IMG/VR virus record: IMGVR_UViG_3300019458_000036
Coordinates: 1-63,207 of that record
Reading direction: 5' to 3' (one strand)
DNA length: 63,207 nucleotides
Source: a virus
How positions within the stretch are numbered: position 1 is the stretch's first letter; each line of letters starts with the position of its first letter. Shown here piece by piece: positions 30,717 to 38,612 of the stretch. The notes under the pieces are model-generated. The model saw nothing but the letters and a program-made list of their open reading frames with translations. It had not been told where the DNA came from and ran no database searches. The position numbers and the translations under genes were made by a program.

Positions 30717-30859
30717 GACTCGGGCTCCACGAGGTCGAAGTCAGTCGTCAGCACCGTTACGGAGTCACGGATGAGCTTCGAGAGCCGGGCCGCGGCCTGG
30801 TTGGACCGCAGCCGGGCCTCGTAGCGCTCGGCCAGCACCTCGAACTCCTCGTAGGTCAT
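30713..30859 (-). CDS. 48-residue helical protein
   Basis: ATG 30859 and TGA both overlap neighbours (ATGA). MTYEEFEVLAERYEARLRSN and a second helix rich in Ala/Leu. Coding is supported by tight coupling on both sides. Unknown role. Confidence 0.55.
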   Translation of the reverse strand: MTYEEFEVLAERYEARLRSNQAAARLSKLIRDSVTVLTTDFDLVEPES

Positions 30860-30999
30860 CGGTATCCCTCGTCATAAGTGGTCAAAAGCAGAAAACCCAT
30901 GCCAAGCGCGAACGCGAGCCAAGGTTGGCCGGCGGCCATGCTTTTTGAGAAGAGGAGTCCCGTCACGAATCCAAGGACACCTAAAAGTTGGTGATTCAT
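30856..30999 (-). CDS. 47-residue two-helix membrane protein
   Basis: ATG 30999. LLGVLGFVTGLLFSKS and WLAFALGMGFLLLTTY are two membrane helices with a short turn, a holin-like shape. Embedded in early genes, so not necessarily lytic. Confidence 0.6.
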   Translation of the reverse strand: MNHQLLGVLGFVTGLLFSKSMAAGQPWLAFALGMGFLLLTTYDEGYR

Positions 31000-31217
31000 C
31001 GGCGCACCGCCGCGGGTTTCATCGCGTGGTAGATCACCTGCTTCGTGGCGCGCAGGTTGCTGACCACGGTTCGCAGGTGCTGTGAGACGGCGGCCATCTC
31101 TTGCATTCGCGGAAGGGCTAGCGCTCTGGCGATCTCGTCGCACTGCCGGTCGATCACCGCCATCGCGTAGATCAGCTGGCCGCGGTCAACCTCGGGCTCG
31201 TCTTTTGGCATGGTCAT
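30996..31217 (-). CDS. small helical protein
   Basis: 73 residues from ATG 31217 (overlap ATGA). MTMPKDEPEVDRGQLIYAMA, then LALPRMQEMAAVSQHLRTVV, all helix. Frame upstream to 31604 is a shadow. Confidence 0.6.
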   Translation of the reverse strand: MTMPKDEPEVDRGQLIYAMAVIDRQCDEIARALALPRMQEMAAVSQHLRTVVSNLRATKQVIYHAMKPAAVRR

Positions 31218-31639
31218 TGTCTTGTCCTCCGCTCGACGCAGTCGTGACAATCCTCGATGCCGCAGAGCGAGCCGCGGTTGTGGATGAAGGCCGCGATGAG
31301 CTCCTTGAGCTCGTTGAAGGGGATGGTTACCGAGTCGCGGACGCCGTCGCGCCCGTAGGTGCCGCCGGCGTACTTCAGCTCGGCTCCCGACACCTCGCGG
31401 AGCTCGGTGAGGAGCTTCTTGGCAGTGGCGGTAATGCGCTCGTTGGCCCGCCCCTCGGCGGCCCACTTGGCGTCGCGGCTGGCTTGTCTCTTGTTGAAGC
31501 CCTCCGTGGAGTGAGCTTTGCAGAGCCAGTGACCGTTCTCCTGAACGGTGCCGGGCTTCGTGCAGAGGCGGCTGCTGAAGTTGGAGTGGATTCGACAGCT
31601 GCATCGTGGTTTCGTTTCCGTTGTCATTGTCATTGTCAT
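31214..31639 (-). CDS. Cys-rich N-terminus protein, unknown
   Basis: 141 residues. The N-terminus has C-x-C (KPRCSCRIH), C and C-x2-H (WLCKAH) in a zinc-finger-like spacing; the middle is basic helix (FNKRQASRDAKWAAEGRANE). C-terminus CGIEDCHDCVERR. Starts with repeated MTMTM codons after AGGAGAAATG. Possibly a nucleic acid-binding protein. Confidence 0.6.
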   Translation of the reverse strand: MTMTMTTETKPRCSCRIHSNFSSRLCTKPGTVQENGHWLCKAHSTEGFNKRQASRDAKWAAEGRANERITATAKKLLTELREVSGAELKYAGGTYGRDGVRDSVTIPFNELKELIAAFIHNRGSLCGIEDCHDCVERRTRQ

Positions 31640-31679
31640 TTCTCCTTTTCGGTTCTACTTCTCAAGTTGACCACCAGCC

Positions 31680-31922
31680 TCAACCTCTCGGTGACTCAAC
31701 GGTATCGCACTCGCTTCCACCACCGGCATGGCGTGCGCGAAGCCGTCCGCACGAGCAGGTGTTCTCGACCGTGACCTCTGTCGCGGGGCGTCGCCGCGTC
31801 ACGGGAACATGACGGCACCCGTCAATCCTGTCGGCGCCACAATCGGGGCACTGCTCATCCCCGGCCAGGAATGCCTTGCGCATCTCCTTATACTCCGCCG
31901 CGATCCGCTCTCTGTTCGTCAT
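31680..31922 (-). CDS. zinc-ribbon protein, possibly leaderless
   Basis: 80 residues from ATG 31922 (MTNRERIAAEYKEMRKAFLA). CPDCGADRIDGC and CSCGRLRARH give two metal-binding knuckles. The ATG lies seven bases downstream of the -10 box of the promoter at 31929-31957, so the message may begin at the start codon. Confidence 0.65.
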   Translation of the reverse strand: MTNRERIAAEYKEMRKAFLAGDEQCPDCGADRIDGCRHVPVTRRRPATEVTVENTCSCGRLRARHAGGGSECDTVESPRG

Positions 31923-31928
31923 AGGTAG

Positions 31929-31957
31929 ATGATAACACGGGTTTTTAACCTTGTCCA
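31929..31957 (-). promoter_or_regulatory. sigma70-type promoter of duplicated module
   Basis: TGGACA (31957-31952), 17 bp containing GGTTAAAAACC, TATCAT (31934-31929). Similar over a longer stretch to the promoter at 44151-44179. Confidence 0.75.
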
Positions 31958-31959
31958 CA

Positions 31960-32003
31960 ACTATTTTAGCCCGTTAAGTGTTTTGTTTTTAACTACTTAG
32001 GGC
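31960..32003 (-). terminator. possible terminator upstream of the promoter
   Basis: The end of the upstream gene reads GGCCCTAAGTAGTTAAAAAC on the minus strand, then CACTTAACGGGC; GCCCTAAGT can pair with ACTTAACGGGC with a small bulge. The loop is long and there is no clean T-tract, so this is tentative. Confidence 0.35.
31981..32000. repeat. 20-bp repeat shared with 44205-44224
   Basis: TTTTGTTTTTAACTACTTAG here versus CTTTGTTTTTAACTACTTAG at 44205-44224 (19 of 20). It covers a stop codon in both places. Confidence 0.9.
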
Positions 32004-32234
32004 CTCGTCAACTTGCGCCAGGGTGAGGTCCTCGTCCCGAAGGAGATCGCGAAGCTTCTCGCCTGGGGCCGGGGGCGTGACATTCGGGGAGAGCTCGCGG
32101 TACTCCCTCTCGCCCATCCTCACGAAGAACCTCGTCACCGGACCGAGGGCGGTCTGCTTGTCGACGCGCACCACGGACCGGAACTGGCCGACGTCGAGCT
32201 TAAGCCCTCGTTGGCCCTTGACCTTTGCCCTCAT
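31989..32234 (-). CDS. small protein, unknown
   Basis: 81 residues from ATG 32234 (MRAKVKGQRGLKLDVGQFRS), which overlaps the stop of the 41-residue gene (ATGA); the frame is open nine codons further up. Beta-rich centre (VVRVDKQTALGPVTRFFVRM) and acidic helix at the end (EKLRDLLRDEDLTLAQVDEA). Confidence 0.6.
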   Translation of the reverse strand: MRAKVKGQRGLKLDVGQFRSVVRVDKQTALGPVTRFFVRMGEREYRELSPNVTPPAPGEKLRDLLRDEDLTLAQVDEALSS

Positions 32235-32356
32235 AGGTGGAGTCTTCGCATGTAGAACCATTGGCCACCGTTATTGGGGCGAATCAGTCGCGCGAGGATC
32301 ACTCCGCCTTTGCGCACCCATTCCCACTCGACGACGATCGTCAGCTTACCGGGCAC
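32231..32356 (-). CDS. 41-residue protein
   Basis: GTG 32356 inside the end of the upstream gene; ends in ATGA overlap. VPGKLTIVVEWEWVRKGGVI, a small beta-rich peptide ending WFYMRRLHL. Supported by coupling only. Confidence 0.5.
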   Translation of the reverse strand: MPGKLTIVVEWEWVRKGGVILARLIRPNNGGQWFYMRRLHL

Positions 32357-32633
32357 GGTGCTCTCCGCAATACCAGTTGCTTAGCACGCTGGGAAAAGTC
32401 GAGTAGCCGGCGCTCATGATCTTCCAGACCGGAGGCCCGGGTGTCGGGTCAAGCGCCGAGGTTACCGGGCCAAACACCGCGAGGCGAGGCTCCGTGATCG
32501 ACACGGGCGGAAAGCGCCGACAGTGCCCGCCACTTATAATCACCTCGCCATCCGTATCGAGGGCGGTCTCTTGGGGTAGGGCCTCAGGTTTCACGTCGGG
32601 AGCGACATACCAACAACAGCTTTTGCACTTCAT
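32346..32633 (-). CDS. cysteine-containing small protein
   Basis: 95 residues from ATG 32633 (MKCKSCCWYVAPDVKPEALP; overlap ATGA). Cys at the start (CKSCCW), HCRRFPPVS in the middle and WYCGEH at the end: four spaced Cys groups, a likely metal centre. I recognise this KCKSCxxW-to-CGxH layout from small phage proteins of unknown role. Confidence 0.6.
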   Translation of the reverse strand: MKCKSCCWYVAPDVKPEALPQETALDTDGEVIISGGHCRRFPPVSITEPRLAVFGPVTSALDPTPGPPVWKIMSAGYSTFPSVLSNWYCGEHRAR

Positions 32634-32842
32634 CTTATCTTGACTCCTCGTTCGGTCATGACGGTCTTGATCGAGTCCTGGATTGTCTTGTTGTGCTCTC
32701 CAACCTCGTCGATTCGTAGGTAACTCCAGACGAAGCACGCGGGACAAAAGAAGTAGAGCCGGGGTACCGGAGCTCGGCAGACAACGCAACGCGCTAGCTT
32801 GCCGTCGGGCTCAGCTCCGATGAGCTCAGGATGTAGGCTCAA
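32630..32842 (-). CDS. zinc-ribbon protein
   Basis: 70 residues from a TTG at 32842, which overlaps the upstream TGA (TTGA). ARCVVCRAPVPRLYFFCPAC gives two Cys pairs; C-terminal helix NKTIQDSIKTVMTER. Start codon type is inferred from the overlap pattern common in this genome. Confidence 0.55.
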   Translation of the reverse strand: MSLHPELIGAEPDGKLARCVVCRAPVPRLYFFCPACFVWSYLRIDEVGEHNKTIQDSIKTVMTERGVKIR

Positions 32843-32991
32843 TGGCTCAGCGCCCTGACGTAGCGCCGTACCAGCCGTCCGAAGCGGATGGCGGCCTTGG
32901 CGTGACTGGCCCACCTCAAGCACTCCTCGCACGTCCACTCGCGCGGGGCCATGCGACACTTCTGCTTGCCGCAGACATCACACCGTATCAT
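32839..32991 (-). CDS. 50-residue zinc-finger protein
   Basis: ATG 32991: MIRCDVCGKQKCRMAPREWT, then CEECLRWASHAKAAIRFGRL. C-x2-C-x4-C and C-x2-C pairs. Basic C-terminus suggests nucleic acid contact. Confidence 0.6.
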   Translation of the reverse strand: MIRCDVCGKQKCRMAPREWTCEECLRWASHAKAAIRFGRLVRRYVRALSH

Positions 32992-32999
32992 CCGAGCTT

Positions 33000-33257
33000 T
33001 CAATTGCCCCTTTGTGTGAGTTCCGCCGAGGTGGCGGCCCGCGGAACCGGACCGAGCAGGCCCTCTTGACGAGCTTCCAGTAAGAGCTCCAGTAGTAGCT
33101 TCAGACTCTCAAAGTCTAGGAGGTCGAGCTTCTCACTCCAGCCGATCGAGCTTCCAGTAAGTTTTCGGTAGATGGTGCTGAACCCGGAGCTCGAGATCTC
33201 GAGGCGAAGCCTGTCACCCTCGAGAGTGGTCTCGGTCTTGATGATCTTTTTGGTCAT
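33000..33257 (-). CDS. hypothetical protein
   Basis: 85 residues: MTKKIIKTETTLEGDRLRLE, then FSTIYRKLTGSSIGWSEKLD and a Leu-rich helix (LKLLLELLLEARQEGLLG). ATG 33257 touches the upstream stop. No family recognised. Confidence 0.65.
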   Translation of the reverse strand: MTKKIIKTETTLEGDRLRLEISSSGFSTIYRKLTGSSIGWSEKLDLLDFESLKLLLELLLEARQEGLLGPVPRAATSAELTQRGN

Positions 33258-33571
33258 TATTCACCTCTCAGTTGTTCGTTAAACTCTCGATCCCGTCGAA
33301 TCTTTTCGGAGCCGTACCACTGGCCGCCAGCCTCAGGTGTCCAATGGTAAATCAAGATCCCGCCGCTGAAAACCGTGAACTCGGAGCTCTTCGGCACCCT
33401 GAAGATGCGCGACTGTAAGCTACCCTCGTTGTCCATCCAGGTGTCGATGAGCTCACCGCGCGTGGCGCTGTGCTCGAGCTTGCCAAAGGGGCCGATCTCA
33501 AAGATGCCGAGCGGGTCGGTGTCGTCGCCGTCTTGCGGCGATTGCTCAGTGGGCCAATCAAAGATAACCAT
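33257..33571 (-). CDS. small acidic protein, possibly leaderless
   Basis: 104 residues, MVIFDWPTEQSPQDGDDTDP, beta-rich middle (FRVPKSSEFTVFSGGILIYH). The ATG (33571) lies seven bases after the TAAAAT of the promoter at 33578-33606, and there is no upstream ribosome site, so the transcript may be leaderless. Function unknown. Confidence 0.65.
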   Translation of the reverse strand: MVIFDWPTEQSPQDGDDTDPLGIFEIGPFGKLEHSATRGELIDTWMDNEGSLQSRIFRVPKSSEFTVFSGGILIYHWTPEAGGQWYGSEKIRRDREFNEQLRGE

Positions 33572-33577
33572 GATTTG

Positions 33578-33606
33578 ATTTTATCTTACCGGTTCGACTT
33601 TGTCAA
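33578..33606 (-). promoter_or_regulatory. sigma70-type promoter
   Basis: TTGACA (33606-33601), 17 bp, TAAAAT (33583-33578). Lies over the 3' end of the DNA polymerase gene. Confidence 0.75.
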
Positions 33607-35569
33607 TCAATCTCCTCTTGGCCCACATGGCCTCCACGCGAGCTTTCTGCTCGTCAGTGAGCGTCGCCTCTGGCTTGGCACCCTTCTTTGCGTCATTCCA
33701 GTTAGGACCGGTGGCCGCGTCCCAGAGAATGGGGACACGAAATGGAATTGCCTGCTCATTGAGCACCTTTTCCAGCTCGATGGCCATGTGCTCGTCAGGG
33801 ATGTCCCCGCAGAGCTCATCGTGTACCGTCAGTCGCATGGTGAAACCGAGCTCCTTGCGCACGGCATAGGCGTCGCACATCTTGAGTTTCATTACGTCAG
33901 CTGCCGTTGGCTGAATGATTGAGTTGAGCGCCTTGTGAAACTTCACGGCCTTTGCCGCTACGGCATTGGCCGGAAAGCGAGCACGACGCCCGAGGATTGA
34001 CTTGATGTACCCGCGCACGCGTGCCGTGTTTTGAGCCTCGGTCATCAGTCGCCCCGGTGCCGGAAACCGCTGGTGATAGAGCTTGTAGAGTGACTTCACG
34101 TCGGCTACCGGCAACCGTAGCATCTCCGCTACCTTGTCTGGCCCGGCCCCATAGATGATAGAGAAGTTCACCGTTTTAAGGTTATCGTAGGCGATGTCTG
34201 GTTGCACCTCTTGCACCATCTTCATGACGAGCTTGTGATAGGAGAGGTGGGGGTCCTTGGCGTAGGCCTCGAGGATCTCCTGGTCAGCTGCGTAGTGCGA
34301 GAGGATACGATACTCGATCTGTGCGGCGTCGGCGGCAAACCACAAGTTACCAGGATCGGGGATGAAGAGCTTCTTCACCATGTAGAGGTCACCGACGATG
34401 TTCGAAAACTTGTAGTTGCGGTGAGTCCCCGTGAAGACCTGCTGGAGGTTGGCTCCGATGCTCTCCCCGTCAATCCTGTAACCCGAGGAAGAGTAGCGGC
34501 CCGTAATGGTGCCGCCCTCGTCACCCAGCAGCTGGTGGAAGGAGGTGCGAAGCCGAAGCCCGTCAAGACCCTCGATGTACTTCACGATGAACTTCGAGCG
34601 CATTGACTCGAGACCCTTGATCTTGGTCGCGAGGGCCACTATCGGGTGGTCGAGGTAGGCCTCGAGGGCATTGGAGGTAAAGCCGACTCGCTTGAACTTC
34701 TTACCGTGCTTATCGGTCACCGTGATCTCGGGGTAGGGTATCTGGAGCTTGTCAAAGAGGGTACGCCAGCCCTTTGGCGAGTCCTTGAACTGCAGACCTA
34801 TCTCTCGCTTGATTGACTGCTCGTAGTCATAGAGCTTCTCTTTCGTGTCCTTCTCCCAAGCCAGGAGGAGCTCGACATCGAGGAGGGTAGGGTTGCGCTC
34901 CAGCTCACAGGTCGGGTAGATGCAGCGGCTCTCGAGGCTGAGGACTCGCTCAAGGTCTTGGTCAACGATGCTCGGCATCATTGCCTCATGGAGCATTCCC
35001 GTGAGCAAGGCATCTTGTCGAGCATATGAGGCCACGAGAGCTGCGTGTACCTCAGTCAACTTTCGGATGTCGGTGCCGAGCTTGACTTTCTGGTGCTCCT
35101 CACCCAGATAGTCGCGGGCAATCGCGTTCAACGAGAAACCTTGAGGCGGGTGACCGGCCCAGGGCTTCGCCCGTAGGTCATCGAGGAGGGCCGCGAGGTG
35201 GCCCGTGTCTACCCAGGCGCAGTCCTGAGCCTCGAGGTCGATGCCCCACTCGTAGAGCATGTGATTGTCGAACTTCGCGTTGTGGCCCACGAGCAACTTA
35301 CTTCGGAGCTCGCGGCGTGCCCACTCCTTGACCGCCGCCTCATCGAGGTTGCCCCCGGCGTGACCGAAGCCCAGATAACGAGTCTCCCACCGTTGCCCAT
35401 CTTTCCACGCGACGGCAATGCCGAGGGGCCGGTGACCGGTCCACCACTTGAGGCCCGTTGTCTCGGTGTCGATTACCACCGTGTGCGCGTCAGTGAGCCG
35501 GGGTGGCTGGTCAGGAATATAACCCGAGGTTGAGGGTGAGCTACGAGGCAGCGGGAGCTGGAAGGTCAC
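33581..35569 (-). CDS. family A DNA polymerase with 3'-5' exonuclease
   Basis: 662 residues, GTG start at 35569. Exonuclease: TVVIDTETTGLKWW (D-x-E), GHNAKFDNHMLYE and YARQDALLT. Polymerase: GRYSSSGYRIDGESIGANLQ, motif A WFAADAAQIEYRIL, finger helix DNLKTVNFSIIYGAG, motif C LTVHDELCG. In motif A the usual DYSQIELR is ADAAQIEYR, so the first Asp position is kept and others vary. This is the replicative polymerase. Confidence 0.95.
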   Translation of the reverse strand: MTFQLPLPRSSPSTSGYIPDQPPRLTDAHTVVIDTETTGLKWWTGHRPLGIAVAWKDGQRWETRYLGFGHAGGNLDEAAVKEWARRELRSKLLVGHNAKFDNHMLYEWGIDLEAQDCAWVDTGHLAALLDDLRAKPWAGHPPQGFSLNAIARDYLGEEHQKVKLGTDIRKLTEVHAALVASYARQDALLTGMLHEAMMPSIVDQDLERVLSLESRCIYPTCELERNPTLLDVELLLAWEKDTKEKLYDYEQSIKREIGLQFKDSPKGWRTLFDKLQIPYPEITVTDKHGKKFKRVGFTSNALEAYLDHPIVALATKIKGLESMRSKFIVKYIEGLDGLRLRTSFHQLLGDEGGTITGRYSSSGYRIDGESIGANLQQVFTGTHRNYKFSNIVGDLYMVKKLFIPDPGNLWFAADAAQIEYRILSHYAADQEILEAYAKDPHLSYHKLVMKMVQEVQPDIAYDNLKTVNFSIIYGAGPDKVAEMLRLPVADVKSLYKLYHQRFPAPGRLMTEAQNTARVRGYIKSILGRRARFPANAVAAKAVKFHKALNSIIQPTAADVMKLKMCDAYAVRKELGFTMRLTVHDELCGDIPDEHMAIELEKVLNEQAIPFRVPILWDAATGPNWNDAKKGAKPEATLTDEQKARVEAMWAKRRLIDKVEPVR

Positions 35570-35979
35570 GGGTAGAGCCGCTCTCTCAGCTCAGTTACAC
35601 ACTCTTCGGGAGCTTTGACTCCCGTGTCGAGGGTGTAGACTTGCCCAAAGCTGGTTTCCGTGTGAAAGTACCAGTCAAAGAATTCGCTAGCGGCCTCGAG
35701 GTCCTCGGTAAGCGGGTCGCCCTTGGCTCTCTGACGCTCGTAGGCCAGCTCAGGTGCACAGCGCAACCAGATGACCCACACGTCGGCGATGAGCTGCAGC
35801 TTACGGTTCATGGGTTCGTAGTCCACCCGTGGGCGGTTGTAGAGTAGGTTGTAGACCCAACACGAGGGTGTCCACCGGTGCATGATGGGGTCAGCGAAGT
35901 TGGAGAGGGCCGAGATGGGGTGCACGAGGGTCGACTTGCCGGCTCCGGAGATTCCCTCGAGGATGATGATGCGCCGCAT
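35566..35979 (-). CDS. P-loop kinase, nucleotide or 5-hydroxymethyl-base type
   Basis: 137 residues. Walker A LEGISGAGKSTLVHP; LQLIADVWVIWLRCAPELAY holds the later strand; lid-like ERQRAKGDPLTEDLE. Resembles small deoxynucleotide kinases. It lies between the polymerase and the ThyX-like gene, where a thymidine-type or modified-base kinase would make sense. Start ATG 35979 overlaps the upstream stop (TGATG). Confidence 0.7.
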   Translation of the reverse strand: MRRIIILEGISGAGKSTLVHPISALSNFADPIMHRWTPSCWVYNLLYNRPRVDYEPMNRKLQLIADVWVIWLRCAPELAYERQRAKGDPLTEDLEAASEFFDWYFHTETSFGQVYTLDTGVKAPEECVTELRERLYP

Positions 35980-36941
35980 CAGCGAGCTCCAAAAGCTTGC
36001 AGGTCAGAGTAGCACAAGTTGTCCAGACCCTCTTGGCCAGTGGGTAAGCCTTCCTCGCCCTTAGGAAGGTAGATTCCGAGGTCCGACATCAGGCGCTCAC
36101 GTGAGGTGCACGCCTCGTTGAACGTGAAGTCCTCTCGCACCTGAGCCCGGTCACAGGGCCAACGACCCGAGCACCGAAAGAGGTTGCCATATTCCTCACC
36201 CTCGTGTTCCGTGCATCGGCGGGCCCAGTCAGCTCCGGGGCGGAGGTAGCTCCCGAGGAGCGGAAAGATCTCGAGGACCCTCTCCCTCATGAGCCACGCG
36301 GTGGCCACCGTGTCCTCCTGCTCGTTGAACATCAGGCGCTTGCTGCAGAAATTTTGCAGGGCCATGTAGGAGAAGGCAATGGTGAAACGATGGCAGGCCG
36401 AGATAGGAAGAGCAGCCCTCGCGTCCTGCCACGAGCCGTTGTTCGCGAGCATCGACATGAAGTCCTGCTTATCGCGATGTCGTCCCGCCTTAAAGATGTC
36501 GAGCTTCACGGGATCATTGGCGATAGAGGAAGGCACGCGAAAGTCAATGTCGTCATGACAATTGTCGCGCCAGCCCATCGACCCAATCACTACCCCGATG
36601 CGAGCCCGGGCGATCTGGTCAAACGCCGACCTCGAGAGGCCCGCCACCTCAAACACGAAGGTCATCGCCTCAAGGGCATTTGGAAGTGTCTTGCGCCGCA
36701 GGCAAGAGGTTACGACGTGAAGCCGCGACGCGGGTGAGAGCTTGTCCCAGCGACCCGTGGCCCAGGCATTACCCCACGTGGCGGTGACCATCGCCACGAT
36801 GGCTCGATAGGGATTGACTGGGTGGTCGACGAGGCGCACTTGAATACCTCGAACCCCGAGATAGAAGTGTGTGGTCTGAAAGTCCAGCTGAGCCTTGGGT
36901 AAGGTGCCGATCTCTTGTCGAAGTTCGAGGTTAGACATCAT
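35979..36941 (-). CDS. ThyX-like flavin-dependent thymidylate synthase homologue with altered motif
   Basis: 320 residues. ThyX fold marks: FVFEVAGLSRSAFDQIARAR, then ARAALPISACHRFTIAFSYM, LQNFCSKRLMFNEQEDTVAT and a C-terminal Cys-rich end (RCSGRWPCDRAQ). The canonical nucleotide-binding RHRxxSxxxxSxRY stretch reads RARIGVVIGSMGWRDN here, and a long insert (about 150-185) is present. It may still methylate dUMP, or have changed substrate, such as pyrimidine hydroxymethylation for base modification. Part of a nucleotide gene cluster. Confidence 0.65.
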   Translation of the reverse strand: MMSNLELRQEIGTLPKAQLDFQTTHFYLGVRGIQVRLVDHPVNPYRAIVAMVTATWGNAWATGRWDKLSPASRLHVVTSCLRRKTLPNALEAMTFVFEVAGLSRSAFDQIARARIGVVIGSMGWRDNCHDDIDFRVPSSIANDPVKLDIFKAGRHRDKQDFMSMLANNGSWQDARAALPISACHRFTIAFSYMALQNFCSKRLMFNEQEDTVATAWLMRERVLEIFPLLGSYLRPGADWARRCTEHEGEEYGNLFRCSGRWPCDRAQVREDFTFNEACTSRERLMSDLGIYLPKGEEGLPTGQEGLDNLCYSDLQAFGAR

Positions 36942-37839
36942 CTTCCTTTCTGTACTCGTGCTGATAGAGCTCGTTAAGCGATCTCACGGGAGTGACTCGA
37001 GGGTTGGGTGAAGAAGCTTCCTCGGTGAGCCAATAGGCCTTGCGGCCTACGGCCGCCACCGAGGCACAGGTGGCGAAGTCGTCATCGACGAACGCCGTGC
37101 AATTCTTGAGCAGCTGGTCAAAGAAGAGGGCCTTGGAGCTCTCGGCCCAGTAGATCTTGTCGAAGGGCACCTCGTTGTCCACCAACCACCGCAAGGTGTC
37201 GTGCTCGAGGGAGGGGTAAAGCTTTCGAGGGCGATAGGTAATGAGCGCGATTGACCAGCCAACGGCCCTGAGCCTCTGGAGAGTTCGAATGTTGGCGACG
37301 TCAGGAACTCCGTGGACCTTGGCTCCCGAGGCCCGGTACTCGTGCTTCGCTTGCTCCCACTCAAGGGGATTGCGACCCTTGCTCACAACCAGGAGTTCGG
37401 GGTGGCGTTGCTTGAGCCACTGGTTGAAGGACACCGTGTACTTAAAGATCACGTTGTCGATGTCGCAGGCGAGTCCCGGAATCATGACCACGCCTTGCTC
37501 ACAGCGCCACCGCTCCTCAACGACGAAGGACTTGCGGTCATAGGCTCCACAGATATCGGAGTAACTGAATCCCAGAAGTTGAGCCAGTGCCCAGAGGTAC
37601 TTCTGCACGTCAACTATCTCGTCAAGGGCTCCCGACTCCTTGACGATGTAGTCTCTTGACCGGTGCTTCTTCCAGTCCAAGGCGTCGAGGAGCTCGTCAA
37701 GCTCCCGGTGGAGGCACAAGATGTACTCCTTGGCCCACGTGACTCGCTGGAGCTCCGTGGGGTTGTCGAGCTCCACCCCGTTGACTCTCAGGAAAGTCTT
37801 GGTGAACTCTCGCTGGCGAGTGAACCGGGCATCGGTCAT
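36931..37839 (-). CDS. fusion of MazG/dUTPase-like and HAD phosphatase domains
   Basis: 302 residues from ATG 37839. Residues 1-110 match all-alpha dUTPase/MazG-like proteins: TWAKEYILCLHRELDELLDA, LDEIVDVQKYLWALAQLLGF. Residues 120-290 are HAD-like: GLACDIDNVIFKYTVSFNQW (D-x-D), WSIALITYRPRKLY, KNCTAFVDDDFATCASVAAV. Together these could take dUTP (or another dNTP) to dNMP and then to nucleoside, feeding or protecting a modified-base pathway. ATGA overlap upstream. Confidence 0.75.
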   Translation of the reverse strand: MTDARFTRQREFTKTFLRVNGVELDNPTELQRVTWAKEYILCLHRELDELLDALDWKKHRSRDYIVKESGALDEIVDVQKYLWALAQLLGFSYSDICGAYDRKSFVVEERWRCEQGVVMIPGLACDIDNVIFKYTVSFNQWLKQRHPELLVVSKGRNPLEWEQAKHEYRASGAKVHGVPDVANIRTLQRLRAVGWSIALITYRPRKLYPSLEHDTLRWLVDNEVPFDKIYWAESSKALFFDQLLKNCTAFVDDDFATCASVAAVGRKAYWLTEEASSPNPRVTPVRSLNELYQHEYRKEDDV

Positions 37840-38612
37840 CTCAACCTCCCGAGGATGTCGGTGTACACGGTGTGAGTCAACATGCTCTTGTCCCAGGCGC
37901 CGTAGCGGCCTGTCCACAACACCTGTTCCGGTACCCCTTCCCACAACTTTCGGTCAGCGGTGATAACCTTGTGAACCTGCACGTAGCCCTGGCTCTTGAA
38001 GAATCTCCACAAGCTGACCTCGGGCGGCACGAGCTTCTCGGTTGCCTGAGTTTCGAAGACTTGGGACACCCGGGTCCAGTCCTGCTCACCGGCGTTATAC
38101 CACACGTAGCCGAAGTTGCTCATCGGCACGGGGCGGTGTCGAACCAGGATGGGCCTTGACTGAAAGTCACCCTTCAGCAGGACCCGAGCCGGGATGGTCA
38201 CGATGACCCTGTCGTAAAAGGCTCCGAGGTCGAGCACCTTGCCCAGCTCCGTGAACTCCCGCTCGCAGATGTTTTCTCGAAATAGGGTCTTGAGCTGGGT
38301 CACTGCGTCGCCGGCGTGATAGACACGCTCGAGACCACGGTGGAAAGACACCGGTTGCTCTGGGTTGCCGTAGACCTTTTCCGCGTAGGTAACCCTGGCC
38401 CGAGCCTCGCTCCAGTGTCGAGGGAGATGACTGGTGAAGGTCTGCTGCTCCCTCACGTTGAGCCCGCAGTCCTCGTGAAGGTAGAACACCCCGTGGTTCT
38501 TGGTGGCCACCTCGGGGTTCTTGTCGAAGAGCGTCACGCTGTGGCCCAGGTTCACGGTGGCCCAGGCCGCCATGAGTCCCGAGGGACCAGCGCCGATGAT
38601 CGCAACCTTCAT
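37836..38612 (-). CDS. FAD-dependent oxidoreductase
   Basis: 258 residues. Dinucleotide fold at the start: MKVAIIGAGPSGLMAAWATV and SVTLFDKNPEV. C-terminal EQVLWTGRYGAWDKSMLTHT is the second FAD-contact region, as in UDP-galactopyranose mutase and amine-oxidase-like proteins; the protein is shorter than these. FAD enzymes of this sort occur in phage base-hypermodification clusters. Substrate not known. Confidence 0.75.
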   Translation of the reverse strand: MKVAIIGAGPSGLMAAWATVNLGHSVTLFDKNPEVATKNHGVFYLHEDCGLNVREQQTFTSHLPRHWSEARARVTYAEKVYGNPEQPVSFHRGLERVYHAGDAVTQLKTLFRENICEREFTELGKVLDLGAFYDRVIVTIPARVLLKGDFQSRPILVRHRPVPMSNFGYVWYNAGEQDWTRVSQVFETQATEKLVPPEVSLWRFFKSQGYVQVHKVITADRKLWEGVPEQVLWTGRYGAWDKSMLTHTVYTDILGRLR

